A DNA stretch of 64,000 bases from contig JADJOZ010000012.1 of assembly GCA_016713525.1 (NCBI GenBank), positions 309,947 to 373,946 of the forward strand. Reading direction: 5' to 3'. Made by a program: the position numbers and the translations under genes. Origin of the DNA: Bacteroidota bacterium. GTDB taxonomy: Bacteria; Bacteroidota; Bacteroidia; AKYH767-A; OLB10. Positions 1 to 8,444 of this stretch are shown piece after piece; positions within the stretch are counted from its first letter, which is position 1, and every line of letters begins with the position of its first letter. The notes beneath the pieces were generated by a model. It did no database searches. It saw only the letters and a program-made list of their open reading frames with translations, and was not told where the DNA came from.

Positions 1-146
1 TGAAATTAGCTGCATGAAGGCGAGTTGTTGTACTTAATATTATGAGTAATAAAAATAGTTGCTTTTTCATTTCCGGGATTTAAAAGGTTAATTGGTTAGA
101 AAAGTATTTGTGTGGCTCAAGTTTTATAAAATCAATCTTGTATCTT

Positions 147-587
147 TTAATTTCCATAGAACTCATAATAATCGCTCCAGGTGCCGGAATTATTTTTGAG
201 TCGAACTTTGGCATAGTAGACTGATGGATCAGGGAATGTACCCAATCCTAAATACACTTTGTTGCCATTGCGTGTAAACGAAAATCCCGAAGGGAGTCCG
301 ATGGTTACATCGTAATCGAAGGTGTGATTAAAAATATCTGTTTGTGTGGCATCACTACCCAAGGTAAGTTCAATTTGAGAAACAGCATTTGAGTCGGGTA
401 CTTCCACATAAAATACAGGTGTGCCGTTTACATAATTGAAAACGCCATCCAGTGGTGCTTGGGCATAGGAATTGAAAACTGTCAGCCACAAAAAAGAAAT
501 TGCAAGCAAGGGTCTTCGTTTCTTAACCTTGATAAACCGGTTAAACAAAGAACTACAAAAGGCAGAAGAATTAAGAATTGTTTTCAT
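147..587 (-). CDS. Secreted hypothetical protein
   Basis: A 146-residue protein with a basic N-terminus followed by a hydrophobic stretch (about residues 27-42) ending in SYAQ, which reads as a signal peptide. The mature part (about 100 residues) is rich in beta-prone and aromatic residues, contains two NG turns, and ends in YYEFYGN. I recognise no family. It has no T9SS sorting domain, so it would be periplasmic or outer-membrane associated. It is a single gene with no operon partner visible; the 146 bases on its left hold no gene I can support. That it is a gene is reasonably sure; its function is unknown. Confidence 0.65.
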   Translation of the reverse strand: MKTILNSSAFCSSLFNRFIKVKKRRPLLAISFLWLTVFNSYAQAPLDGVFNYVNGTPVFYVEVPDSNAVSQIELTLGSDATQTDIFNHTFDYDVTIGLPSGFSFTRNGNKVYLGLGTFPDPSVYYAKVRLKNNSGTWSDYYEFYGN

Positions 588-676
588 GGCTATAACAAAT
601 TAAAATATGATTAAAATTAAATTCTCAATTAAGCAATCCAATTCCGCACTGAGTTTTTTGCTCAGTTGAAAAGCGA

Positions 677-778
677 ATGAGTCCTGTTTTAGGTCTCATT
701 TATGCTACTAAATTCACCAGACTTCCGTGGGGGGAATGGGAAGAGTTTGATGAATACTATACCGAAAGTAAATCATAA
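677..778 (+). other. 33-codon ORF, possible gene remnant
   Basis: An ATG-started ORF of 33 codons ending in TAA. It encodes a tract rich in W, E and Y near its C-terminus (LPWGEWEEFDEYY) that looks like real protein rather than random translation. Upstream in the same frame a stop occurs at 650-652. It may be the tail of a lost gene. I see no promoter and no recognisable family. Confidence 0.2.
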
Positions 779-874
779 AATCGAGAATTCCAACAATTTT
801 ATGTTAAATTTTAAAAAAACTAGATTTGAGGCAGAAATAAAGCACTTTTAAAATAGTATATTTTATTAAAACAC

Positions 875-1032
875 AGAGTTGGGGAGACGCGTGGGAATTA
901 AGGATTAAGGATTAAAGATTAAGGATTAAGGATTTTTTTGTTTCTGCTCAGCAGAGAACTTCTTCAATGACCATGAATGACCTAATGACAGCAGCTCTGC
1001 TGCGAATGACAGCAGCTTTAGCTGCCAACTTC
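875..1032. repeat. Composite intergenic repeat: GGAGACGC motif, GGATTAA heptamers, AATGAC and micro-hairpins
   Basis: The 588-1133 gap holds this element and nothing else clear besides the small ORF at 677. In order it contains CAGAGTTGGGGAGACGC, about five copies of a GGATTAA-type heptamer (897-935), CAATGACCATGAATGACC with further AATGAC copies, and short hairpins such as GCAGCTCTGCTGC and GCAGCTTTAGCTGC. The same order recurs at 31476-31606. Confidence 0.7.
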
Positions 1033-1109
1033 ACCGACTAATTCCCGGTATTCACCGACTTTCCTCCTGATGCTGCCTATTTGCTCTTTCCTGCTTTGGG
1101 CTGGTGGTA

Positions 1110-1117
1110 TACATTTG
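1110..1117 (+). promoter_or_regulatory. Bacteroidota -7 element TACATTTG
   Basis: Exact match to TAnnTTTG, 17 bases before an ATG at 1134 that opens the hydrophilic N-terminus expected for the LiaF-like protein. A TTTG lies at 1095-1098, but its spacing (11 bases) is short for a -33 box. It supports transcription starting before 1134 rather than only before the GTG at 1193. Confidence 0.45.
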
Positions 1118-1192
1118 TTGAAAATTAAACGTCATGGAAATCATCGATCCGAAACAAAAACAGGAATTTGAACAAAAGTACCAACAACGCGA

Positions 1193-1912
1193 GTGGTACC
1201 ACCTAACCCAATGGGTAGGGTTTTAGCAGGAATAATAATTATGCTGGTAGGCGGTTTACTTCCGGCCAGAACCATGGGAATATACTTTCCGGATTGGATA
1301 TTTAGCTGGCAAATGTTAATACTTGCCATTGGTGTTTTTGTGGGCGCCAAACATAACTTCCATCCTGGTGGCTGGATTGTACCTATTCTTATTGGTGCCT
1401 TCTTTTTGCTGGATGCCTGGATTCCGGACTTCAATCTGAAGCCATATTTCTGGCCTGTTGCACTTATCCTTGTCGGGATGGCCATTGTGCTCACACCGGG
1501 GTCGGCACGCAGAATATCTGCCCGTGCACGAAAAAAATTCAACAGCATCAATGCGGCTGAAAGTGATTCCGAAGATTTCCTCGAAACTTCCAGTGTTTTT
1601 GGTGGCGTAAAAAAAAACATCATCACCAAAAATTTTAAAGGCGGCGAAGTATCATGTGTGTTCGGTGGTGCGGAAATAAATTTTAGTCAGGCCGACATTA
1701 AAGGGCGCGCAGTTTTGGAAGTAAATGCAGTTTTTGGTGGTGCCAAACTTATCATCCCAGCCAACTGGACTGTTCAATCTTCTGAATTGGTTGCCATCCT
1801 TGGTGGTGTAGAAGATAACCGTGTGCTGCAAATGGGTGCCGGAGACCCCGATAAGGTACTTATTCTTCGTGGTAATGCCATTTTTGGAGGGATTACACTT
1901 AAGAGTTATTAA
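1193..1912 (+). CDS. LiaF-like transmembrane protein, N-terminus probably frameshifted
   Basis: The 239-residue reading frame from a GTG has three or four hydrophobic segments in its first 110 residues (a GIIIMLVGG helix, an ILAIGVFVGAKH helix, a VPILIGAFFLLDAW helix and a following VALILVGMAIVL helix). A C-terminal half follows with repeated VFGG/IFGG motifs, the hallmark of LiaF-type cell-envelope stress proteins. An ATG at 1134 opens a charged stretch (MEIIDPKQKQEFEQKYQQREW) typical of this family's N-terminus but in another frame. The intact gene therefore probably runs 1134-1912 with a one- or two-base slip near 1190-1205; otherwise ATG 1211 is an alternative start. It lies 110 bases upstream of a LytS/LytTR pair on the same strand, the arrangement expected for an envelope-stress sensor module. 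Family assignment is good; the ligand is unknown. Confidence 0.75.
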   Translation: MVPPNPMGRVLAGIIIMLVGGLLPARTMGIYFPDWIFSWQMLILAIGVFVGAKHNFHPGGWIVPILIGAFFLLDAWIPDFNLKPYFWPVALILVGMAIVLTPGSARRISARARKKFNSINAAESDSEDFLETSSVFGGVKKNIITKNFKGGEVSCVFGGAEINFSQADIKGRAVLEVNAVFGGAKLIIPANWTVQSSELVAILGGVEDNRVLQMGAGDPDKVLILRGNAIFGGITLKSY

Positions 1913-1985
1913 TAATTAAGTAATTTACTGCCGGTAGTTCTGCTCAACAGATTACCGGCAGTTTACTTTTAGGGCGAACATCCCT

Positions 1986-1993
1986 TACATTTG
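1986..1993 (+). promoter_or_regulatory. -7 element TACATTTG for the histidine kinase operon
   Basis: Exact TAnnTTTG match 29 bases before the GTG at 2023. It makes that GTG, rather than any downstream ATG, the likely start and predicts a leader of about 20-25 bases. Confidence 0.5.
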
Positions 1994-2022
1994 TACCAAT
2001 TCAATAAGCATCAATCAATCGG

Positions 2023-3051
2023 GTGATAACAAGTTTCAGAACAACCCTAATCAGTGTTTTCTGGTGGTTAATATGGTCGACACTCCATGTTGCCACCTTA
2101 ATGATCTATGGATTGGATCTACCCACGGCAGTGGTGGAAAGTCTGGTTTCAAATGTTATTCTTGCCGGAATATGTGCAGGCGTGGTTTATGCAGTCCGTT
2201 TCTCGATGCCATCTACCGGAAGAGTACTTTCCTTTATGATAAGTGCTGTATTGGCATCTTTTATATGGGTATGGGCAACCGGACAAATTTTATCGGAACT
2301 ATATGTTGACCGGAGCAATTACCTCGATTTTTTAAGTGATACCATGGCCATACGGACCATCATTGGCATTCTCATGATTACCCTTTTTATGCTTTTTGGA
2401 TGGGTGGTTCATGTAGCGAGAGAAAACCTGGATGAAGCGCGCAGGTTACATGAAATATCGAAAATATCGAAGGAAACCGAATTGTTAAATCTGAGGCAGC
2501 AATTACAACCGCATTTTCTGTTTAACACCTTAAATTCGGTAAGTGCTTTGGCAGGAAGTGATCCGGCTTTAGCTAAGAAAATGATCCATCAGCTTTCAGA
2601 TTTTTTAAGGGGGACTATCCGGCAATCGGATGAACGGAAAAATACGCTGGAGGAAGAAATTGAACATCTCAAGCTTTACCTGGAAATTGAAAAAGTTCGC
2701 TTTGGAAACAGGTTGCAGACATCCATAAATGTTGCTCCTGACACGTTGCAAATTAAGCTTCCTTCCCTCCTGCTCCAACCATTGGTTGAGAATGCCATTA
2801 AATTCGGTTTATACGATACCCTTGATGAAGTATTAATTTCAATTTATTCATCGGTTGAAAACGACCATCTGGTCATTAAAATTACCAATCCATTTGACCA
2901 TTTAGCGAGGAAACAAGTTCCCGGAACCGGCTTCGGAATAAGTTCCGTTACCCGCAGACTTTACCTGCTGTACGGAAGAAACGATTTGCTTGCAACCCAC
3001 GTTCATGAAAACAATTTTACCGTTACCATTAAAATACCGTTGGCATCATGA
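2023..3051 (+). CDS. LytS-family sensor histidine kinase
   Basis: A 342-residue membrane kinase of the LytS/YehU (His_kinase, PF06580-type) family. Four hydrophobic segments occupy roughly residues 8-29, 40-58, 68-88 and 111-130, with no large periplasmic domain, so the sensor is intramembrane. A short coiled region leads to the phospho-acceptor motif QPHFLFNTLN with His164, then the N-box (LVENAIKFG) and a GTGFGISSV glycine-rich ATP lid. It autophosphorylates His164 and passes phosphate to the LytTR regulator, whose ATG overlaps its stop by four bases (ATGA, 3048-3051). A GTG start was chosen because of the -7 element at 1986 and because the first membrane helix begins right there. The LiaF-like gene just upstream suggests a cell-envelope signal (inference). 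Confidence 0.9.
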   Translation: MITSFRTTLISVFWWLIWSTLHVATLMIYGLDLPTAVVESLVSNVILAGICAGVVYAVRFSMPSTGRVLSFMISAVLASFIWVWATGQILSELYVDRSNYLDFLSDTMAIRTIIGILMITLFMLFGWVVHVARENLDEARRLHEISKISKETELLNLRQQLQPHFLFNTLNSVSALAGSDPALAKKMIHQLSDFLRGTIRQSDERKNTLEEEIEHLKLYLEIEKVRFGNRLQTSINVAPDTLQIKLPSLLLQPLVENAIKFGLYDTLDEVLISIYSSVENDHLVIKITNPFDHLARKQVPGTGFGISSVTRRLYLLYGRNDLLATHVHENNFTVTIKIPLAS

Positions 3052-3782
3052 TTAAAGTGATACTTGTAGACGATGAACCACTGGCTATTTCTGTACTTCA
3101 GGGATATCTGAAAACCTTCCCGGAATTCGATATTGTTGCTACCTGTCAAAATGGTTTTGAAGCACTCAAAGCCATTCAGCAACATCAGCCCGATCTGTTG
3201 TTTCTGGACATCCAAATGCCAAAAATAACAGGACTTGAATTGCTCGAACTACTTGAAAATCCTCCGGCAGTAATCTTCACAACGGCATTCGATGAATTTG
3301 CGATCAAAGCTTTTGAAGCCAATGCAATCGACTATCTTCTAAAACCAATAAGTGAAGAGCGATTTGCAAAGGCAATATCTAAGTGGGCTGATAAAAATGC
3401 TAAGCCATCTGAAGCAGACTTATCTGTACTTCCCGATTTAAAAACATCTGAAACTCATAAACGAATCGTGGTAAAGAGTGGAAACAACATCCGGATTATT
3501 CCTTTTGAAGAAATCAGGTATGTGGAAGCTTATGATGATTATATAAAAATTCACATTTTGAACGATTGTTTCCTGAAAAAGCAGACCATGCAAAAAACGG
3601 AGGAAATGCTTCAACAACATAACTTCTTACGGGTTCACCGATCGTATATCGTGCAACTCAATGAGATAACCCGTATTGAAGCATTAGGCAAAGAATCCTT
3701 CATTGCCAAACTCACCGACAACACTCAAATTCCGTTGAGTAAAACCGGATACCTGAAGATTAAATCTACCCTGGGAATTTAG
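3048..3782 (+). CDS. LytTR-family DNA-binding response regulator
   Basis: A 244-residue regulator with an N-terminal receiver domain (acidic pair Asp8/Asp9, phospho-acceptor Asp54 in FLDIQMP, Thr in the FTTAF motif, Lys in LLKPIS) and a C-terminal LytTR domain from about residue 140 (the EEIRYVEAYDDYIKIH and FLRVHRSYIVQLN motifs). It is co-translated with the upstream kinase through an ATGA overlap and is its obvious partner. LytTR regulators in Bacteroidota usually control neighbouring envelope genes, so the LiaF-like gene is a candidate target (inference). Confidence 0.93.
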   Translation: MIKVILVDDEPLAISVLQGYLKTFPEFDIVATCQNGFEALKAIQQHQPDLLFLDIQMPKITGLELLELLENPPAVIFTTAFDEFAIKAFEANAIDYLLKPISEERFAKAISKWADKNAKPSEADLSVLPDLKTSETHKRIVVKSGNNIRIIPFEEIRYVEAYDDYIKIHILNDCFLKKQTMQKTEEMLQQHNFLRVHRSYIVQLNEITRIEALGKESFIAKLTDNTQIPLSKTGYLKIKSTLGI

Positions 3783-3889
3783 AGCATGTGCTGATTGATT
3801 TTTTCGCAAGAGCTTTAACAGCCTCGTAAGGCATTGATTTTAGGGTATTTAAAGTATCTTACGTGCGGAAAATGTTGTAAAAAGTTCAA

Positions 3890-3897
3890 TATCTTTG
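3890..3897 (+). promoter_or_regulatory. -7 element TATCTTTG for the sulfotransferase
   Basis: Exact TAnnTTTG match 17 bases before the ATG at 3915, implying its own promoter and a very short leader. Confidence 0.5.
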
Positions 3898-3914
3898 CCA
3901 TTCAATAGTAATTT

Positions 3915-4661
3915 ATGGAATATGCCTTTATCACCGGAATGGGTCGCTCCGGAACAAAGTTTTTAACATCTGTACTGGGAAGTATACCAAATGTTCATGC
4001 TGTTCACGAACATATCGGAAATCGGGAATACTGGTTACTGAGTTGGTATTTACCGGGTAATGTTTATGCTACTCCATATCTGCAAAGAAAAAAGCAGGAA
4101 ATAGAAAAAAAGTTTAGTAACGGGCTTTTTATTGATGTAAACGGATACCTGCAAAATTCCGTTCCGGAAGCATCAGCAATTTTCAAACCCAAAATGGTAT
4201 TTCATTTTGTGCGGGATCCCCGTGAAGTGGTGAGGAGTTTGTATACCAGAAGAAATGACAGAGAGATCCATTTGATACCCAAGAATACAACAGAAGTAGA
4301 ACAATGGCTGGATGGAGATAAATTCACCCAGATTTGCTGGAATTGGGCATCTACAACAGAGCAACTGCTAAACAGCAATACAGAACTGATTTTGTTTGAA
4401 AAAGTAAAATCAGATTATACCTATTTCAGTGAAAAAATTTTAAAGCCATTAAATATTTCTTTGAGTGAGGCTGAATGGGAAAAAGCAAGAAATGTTAAGG
4501 TGAACAAAACGCAGCCAAAATGGTACCGATGGATCTATGCAAAGTTGAGAAATAAAAAATTCGTAGAAGATTTGTTACCACCCTATTTCCCAATGGAGCG
4601 ATTTGCAAAAACAGCAATTCGAAAAAATTTGCGGACCGGTAATGATCAAGTGCGGGTATAA
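3915..4661 (+). CDS. Sulfotransferase family protein
   Basis: A 248-residue cytosolic protein. The N-terminal GMGRSGTKFLTSVL is the 5'-phosphosulfate-binding loop of PAPS-dependent sulfotransferases, and FVRDPREVVRSLYTRR near residue 98 matches the 3'-phosphate-binding motif (RDPR...S). The predicted reaction is transfer of sulfate from PAPS to a hydroxyl or amine on a glycan or small molecule; the acceptor cannot be inferred. It stands alone between two signalling operons, with its own promoter, and converges on the LytTR gene at 4681. The C-terminal 40 residues are basic (KWYRWIYAKLRNKKF). Confidence 0.82.
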   Translation: MEYAFITGMGRSGTKFLTSVLGSIPNVHAVHEHIGNREYWLLSWYLPGNVYATPYLQRKKQEIEKKFSNGLFIDVNGYLQNSVPEASAIFKPKMVFHFVRDPREVVRSLYTRRNDREIHLIPKNTTEVEQWLDGDKFTQICWNWASTTEQLLNSNTELILFEKVKSDYTYFSEKILKPLNISLSEAEWEKARNVKVNKTQPKWYRWIYAKLRNKKFVEDLLPPYFPMERFAKTAIRKNLRTGNDQVRV

Positions 4662-4680
4662 AATCTGAGTTGAAATATTT

Positions 4681-5397
4681 TTACAAATCAGAACCGCCTA
4701 AATGCTTTTCGACAAGCTCCTTGAAGGTTCTTCCAATCGGTAGCGAAATCTTGCCTATTTCTATATCCCGGGCATTGTACGCAGTTATGAAGGCTACATT
4801 CACAATAAACGATTTGTGAATACGGATGAAACCGCAATCTTTAAGAAGCAACATCATATCCCCCAATTGATAGCGGGTTACAACATGACCATTCCGGGTG
4901 ATTATTTTCACATAATCCTTTAAACTTTCCACATATAAAATTTCATCTGCAAAAACGCGCATCTGTTTTTTATCGGTATTAAAGGAAAAACTCTTTCTTT
5001 CAGCAGTAACTTCTCTGACCTGTACCGAATCGACTTTGGGAGCAACTGCTTTTCTTTCAAATGCTCTGTTAACAGCCTGCATAAAACGAGGGAATGAAAT
5101 GGGTTTTAGCAGGTAATCGACAGCATTCAAAGCATACGACTCAATTGCAAATTCGTGATAGGCAGTTGTAAAAATGATCTGGTAACGGGAGTCGAGGGTT
5201 TTGGCAAAATCGATACCACTAATTACCGGGAGATTAATATCGAGGAAAATGAGGTCAATATTAGAAGTGCTTAGAATTGCAGAAGCCTCCATAGCAGAAA
5301 CTGCTTTTCCCACCGGAACTAATCCCGGAATCTGACTGATATAATCGATGATTATACCGGCAGCCAGTGGTTCATCTTCAACTACCAAACAATTCAT
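4681..5397 (-). CDS. LytTR-family response regulator
   Basis: 238 residues: a receiver domain with the acidic patch VVEDEP, phospho-acceptor Asp53 in FLDINLP and LLKPIS, then a LytTR DNA-binding domain (DEILYVESLKDYVKI and GFIRIHKSFIVN motifs). Its start overlaps the end of the upstream kinase gene by 20 bases (5378-5397), so the two are translationally coupled. It is the second LytTR regulator within 2 kb, on the opposite strand to the first, so it is a separate system rather than a tandem copy. Confidence 0.93.
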   Translation of the reverse strand: MNCLVVEDEPLAAGIIIDYISQIPGLVPVGKAVSAMEASAILSTSNIDLIFLDINLPVISGIDFAKTLDSRYQIIFTTAYHEFAIESYALNAVDYLLKPISFPRFMQAVNRAFERKAVAPKVDSVQVREVTAERKSFSFNTDKKQMRVFADEILYVESLKDYVKIITRNGHVVTRYQLGDMMLLLKDCGFIRIHKSFIVNVAFITAYNARDIEIGKISLPIGRTFKELVEKHLGGSDL

Positions 5398-6454
5398 TTC
5401 CTGCGTACGAATTTAGTGGAATTTTGAGTTCAACCCGGAAAATATTTCCGTGCTCAGATACTTTTAAATCATAATTAGGGTATAACAACGATAATTGCCG
5501 GTGCAGATTTTTCAATCCGATTCCTGAATCGCTTTCAACTTTCCGAATTGGTAAAGGATTTTGAGAACTAAAAATCAGCACATCATTCTCCAGTAACAGT
5601 TTAAATCGAATAACAATGGGACTTTCAGGATCGGCATGCGTACCATGTTTGAAAGCGTTCTCGACCAGTGAAAGTAAAATTACAGGAGCAATCATTGCCT
5701 GTTCATGTATTCCAAAAGTGTCAAATTCAATAGTTATCCGGTTTCCAAACCGCAACTGTTGAAGATCGGTATAATTTTTAAGCATTTCCAGTTCTTCTGA
5801 AAGTAACACCCTACCCGACTTGGTGCCATGGAGCAAATAACGCATGATTGTTGAAAGCATAATTACAGCATTTCCGGCTATAGCCGGATTACTTTTGATC
5901 AGTGCATAAATTGTATTGAGCGAATTGAACAGAAAATGGGGATTCACCTGAGCCTTCAGTTGCATTAATTCTGCCTGTAACCGTTCTCTTATTAATTCCT
6001 TTTCCTTCCTGTCCTGATTCCTTCGATGAATTAATAGTTGTATAGCTGATGCAACTGCCACAACTAACAACAAATCCATTACCGAATACAATATGCGGGC
6101 TATGAATTGCAAAACAGGCATTTCTCCCTGATTTTCCCCATAAATAAAGGGCCAGATGACCTGGTGTATCAGCACCCGATACAATACAACTGCACTGATA
6201 AACGCGAGTATCATTTTGAATATTAAAAGCACCCGGTTATTCCGGTTTTGAAACCAAGCAGGTAAAATGCTTCCGGAAATAAAGTATACTAATGGAATTT
6301 TAACCAGCAAAAGAATCAAATGTGCCACTAATACCTGCAAAAACAAATCCATCCCGGGATCTTTTGAAAAAGAAGCACTCAGGAATAATTCATTGTAAAG
6401 CAAGATTACCGTGGAGGAAATCCAGAAAAGAAGATGTCTGCTGATTTTCTTCAT
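5378..6454 (-). CDS. LytS-family sensor histidine kinase
   Basis: About 358 residues from the chosen ATG at 6454 (MKKISRHLLFWISS). The frame is open to 6541, but the extra 29 residues are unlike a kinase N-terminus. Four hydrophobic segments precede a basic linker (RRNQDRKEKELIRERL). The phospho-acceptor motif NPHFLFNSLN, the N-box LVENAFKHG and a SGIGLKNL lid follow. It belongs to the LytS-type His_kinase family and signals to the overlapping LytTR regulator. The sensed signal is unknown. Confidence 0.9.
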   Translation of the reverse strand: MKKISRHLLFWISSTVILLYNELFLSASFSKDPGMDLFLQVLVAHLILLLVKIPLVYFISGSILPAWFQNRNNRVLLIFKMILAFISAVVLYRVLIHQVIWPFIYGENQGEMPVLQFIARILYSVMDLLLVVAVASAIQLLIHRRNQDRKEKELIRERLQAELMQLKAQVNPHFLFNSLNTIYALIKSNPAIAGNAVIMLSTIMRYLLHGTKSGRVLLSEELEMLKNYTDLQQLRFGNRITIEFDTFGIHEQAMIAPVILLSLVENAFKHGTHADPESPIVIRFKLLLENDVLIFSSQNPLPIRKVESDSGIGLKNLHRQLSLLYPNYDLKVSEHGNIFRVELKIPLNSYAGNELFGS

Positions 6455-6635
6455 CCACATAAAAGCAAATTTCGGCTTTTTACTCGCAGCTACAACCAAA
6501 AAGCGACCAACTGCTGTTTCCTCCCTATCAACTGCACTCAATAGCCCCGGAGTTCATTTAACTCCTGAAAAGTGTTGTGTGTATGTCAAAAAATGGTGTT
6601 CCTCTCATTCCTCCAAAACCTATTTTTCATTTAAA

Positions 6636-6643
6636 TATTTTTG
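6636..6643 (+). promoter_or_regulatory. -7 element TATTTTTG for the VCBS/ASPIC gene
   Basis: Exact TAnnTTTG match 35 bases before the ATG at 6678; it fixes that ATG as the start. Confidence 0.45.
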
Positions 6644-6677
6644 AAATCAATAACCAAAATACAAATCAAAACAGACC

Positions 6678-8444
6678 ATGAAAAATACTATAAAATACCA
6701 AATACTGGTGGTAACTCTATTAGTTTCTTTGAGTGCAACAGGTCAGCAATTCACCGAAATCACTGGCACGCCACCCACTAACCAACCATCTGATAGTCGA
6801 AGTGTAAATATTATTGACCTTAACGGTGATGGTTGGGATGACATTTTCATCACCAATGGTCAACAACCGGGAACGGTAAATATGCTGTATTCCAATAATG
6901 GAAACGGAACATTTACGACGGTAACGGGCGACCCAATTGTCAGCAATGCAGCCCCATTTGATGGCGCTACATTCGGTGATGTCGATAATGACGGGGATGC
7001 CGATGCTTTTGCAGTTACGTGGTATGGACAGTTAAACTATTTCTACAGAAATAACGGAAATGGCACTTTTAATCACGAGCCGCAGAATGTGACCGGCACT
7101 ATAGGAACCTATTCGGAGACCGCTGCGTGGGGAGATTACAACAATGATGGTTCCATTGATTTGTACATTACCAACAGCGATGGAAACAAAAAATATGCTG
7201 TATCAGAATGACGGTACCGGAAATTTCACGGCCATAACTACCGGACAATTGGTCACGGATGTTAAAAATTCACGCGGAACCACCTGGATTGATTTTGATA
7301 TTGATGGCGATCAGGACTTATTTGTTGCCAATGAAGGAAACCAGACCAACGATTTTTATGTGAATGATGGCACTGGTAATTTTTCAAAAATGAATGGTGT
7401 GCCTCCGGTAAATGACAATAAAAGTTCGATGAGTGCCAGCTGGGGCGACATCGATAATGATGGAGATTTTGATTTATTTATTGCCAATTCGCAATACTTT
7501 GCAGCACAAAACAATCAGTTATTCATCAATAATGGCAACGGCTCCTTTACTGCTGTTACAACCGGTGATATTGTAACTGATGGAGGATGTTCCTACGGAT
7601 CTGGATTTGCCGATTATGATAATGATGGTGATGTGGATTTGTTTGTCACCAACGGTTACTGTAATGGCACCATAGAGAATTTCCTATATGACAATGATGG
7701 CACCGGAAACTTCAACCGAAATCTGTCGGCTTTAGCCGATTTTACCACTCCTTGTTCGTTTGGTATGGCGTGGGGAGATCTTGATGATAACGGATTTCAG
7801 GATCTGGTCATAAGTACTTGCAAGAATAGCAGCACCTCTCCGGCACCGAACAATAAACTATTCCTGAATAACGGAAACACCAATCACTGGCTAAAGATTC
7901 ATGCAATTGGCACTGCAAGCAATCGTTCGGCGATAGGAACACGAATTTATATCACTGCACTCATTGGTGGACAAACAATCACACAAATGCGTGAAATCTC
8001 ATCGCAGACCGGTTATTGCGGTCAAAACAGTCTGGTAGCACACTTTGGCTTAGGCGATGCCACAACGATTCAAAACCTGCATATTGAATGGCCTTCGGGA
8101 AGCAATTTATATTTGAATAATTTACCTGTCGATACCACACTTCAAATCACCGAAGTGGTAAATACTGCATTACCTTCAGACTTGTTATCAAATTCAGGTG
8201 GAATGATTGTCTACGAAGAGCGTGATTCAGGTAACTGGATGGTCAAACTAACCACTGTCCTTGCAGGTCAAACTGCGGTCTTAACTGTTTTTGATATTGC
8301 CGGAAAAAGATTTGGGAAACAGTGTATGATGGAAAATCTGATTCCGTAAAAATTCCGAAATCATTTTTAACAACCAAAGGAATATATGTGGTCAGGCTGA
8401 TAGGTAAAAATCAGAGTTTGGAGACCAAATTCGCAGTGAAGTAA
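6678..8444 (+). CDS. Secreted VCBS/FG-GAP repeat protein with ASPIC/UnbV domain and T9SS tail (two frameshifts)
   Basis: Signal peptide (residues 1-22, ending in TGQQ), then at least seven calcium-binding-like repeats of the form DxDNDGxxDLFxxN (for example DVDNDGDADAFAV and DYDNDGDVDLFVTN) making an integrin-like propeller. An ASPIC/UnbV domain follows (around IGTRIYITALIGGQ and HFGLGDATTIQNLHIEWPSG), then a degenerate T9SS-type end. The frame breaks at an A6 run (7188-7193); removing one A restores ...SDGNKNMLYQNDGTG. It breaks again at AAA 8317-8319; adding one A restores the tail ...IPKSFLTTKGIYVV ending at TAA 8442-8444. Cell-surface protein, role unknown. The second break fuses out the sorting tail if real. 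Confidence 0.8.

Noticed and set aside
1141..1629. 162-codon minus-strand ORF
   Set aside because: Antisense to the LiaF-like gene, which has clear family motifs and conserved composition.
3003..3215. 70-codon minus-strand ORF
   Set aside because: Antisense to the kinase/regulator junction.
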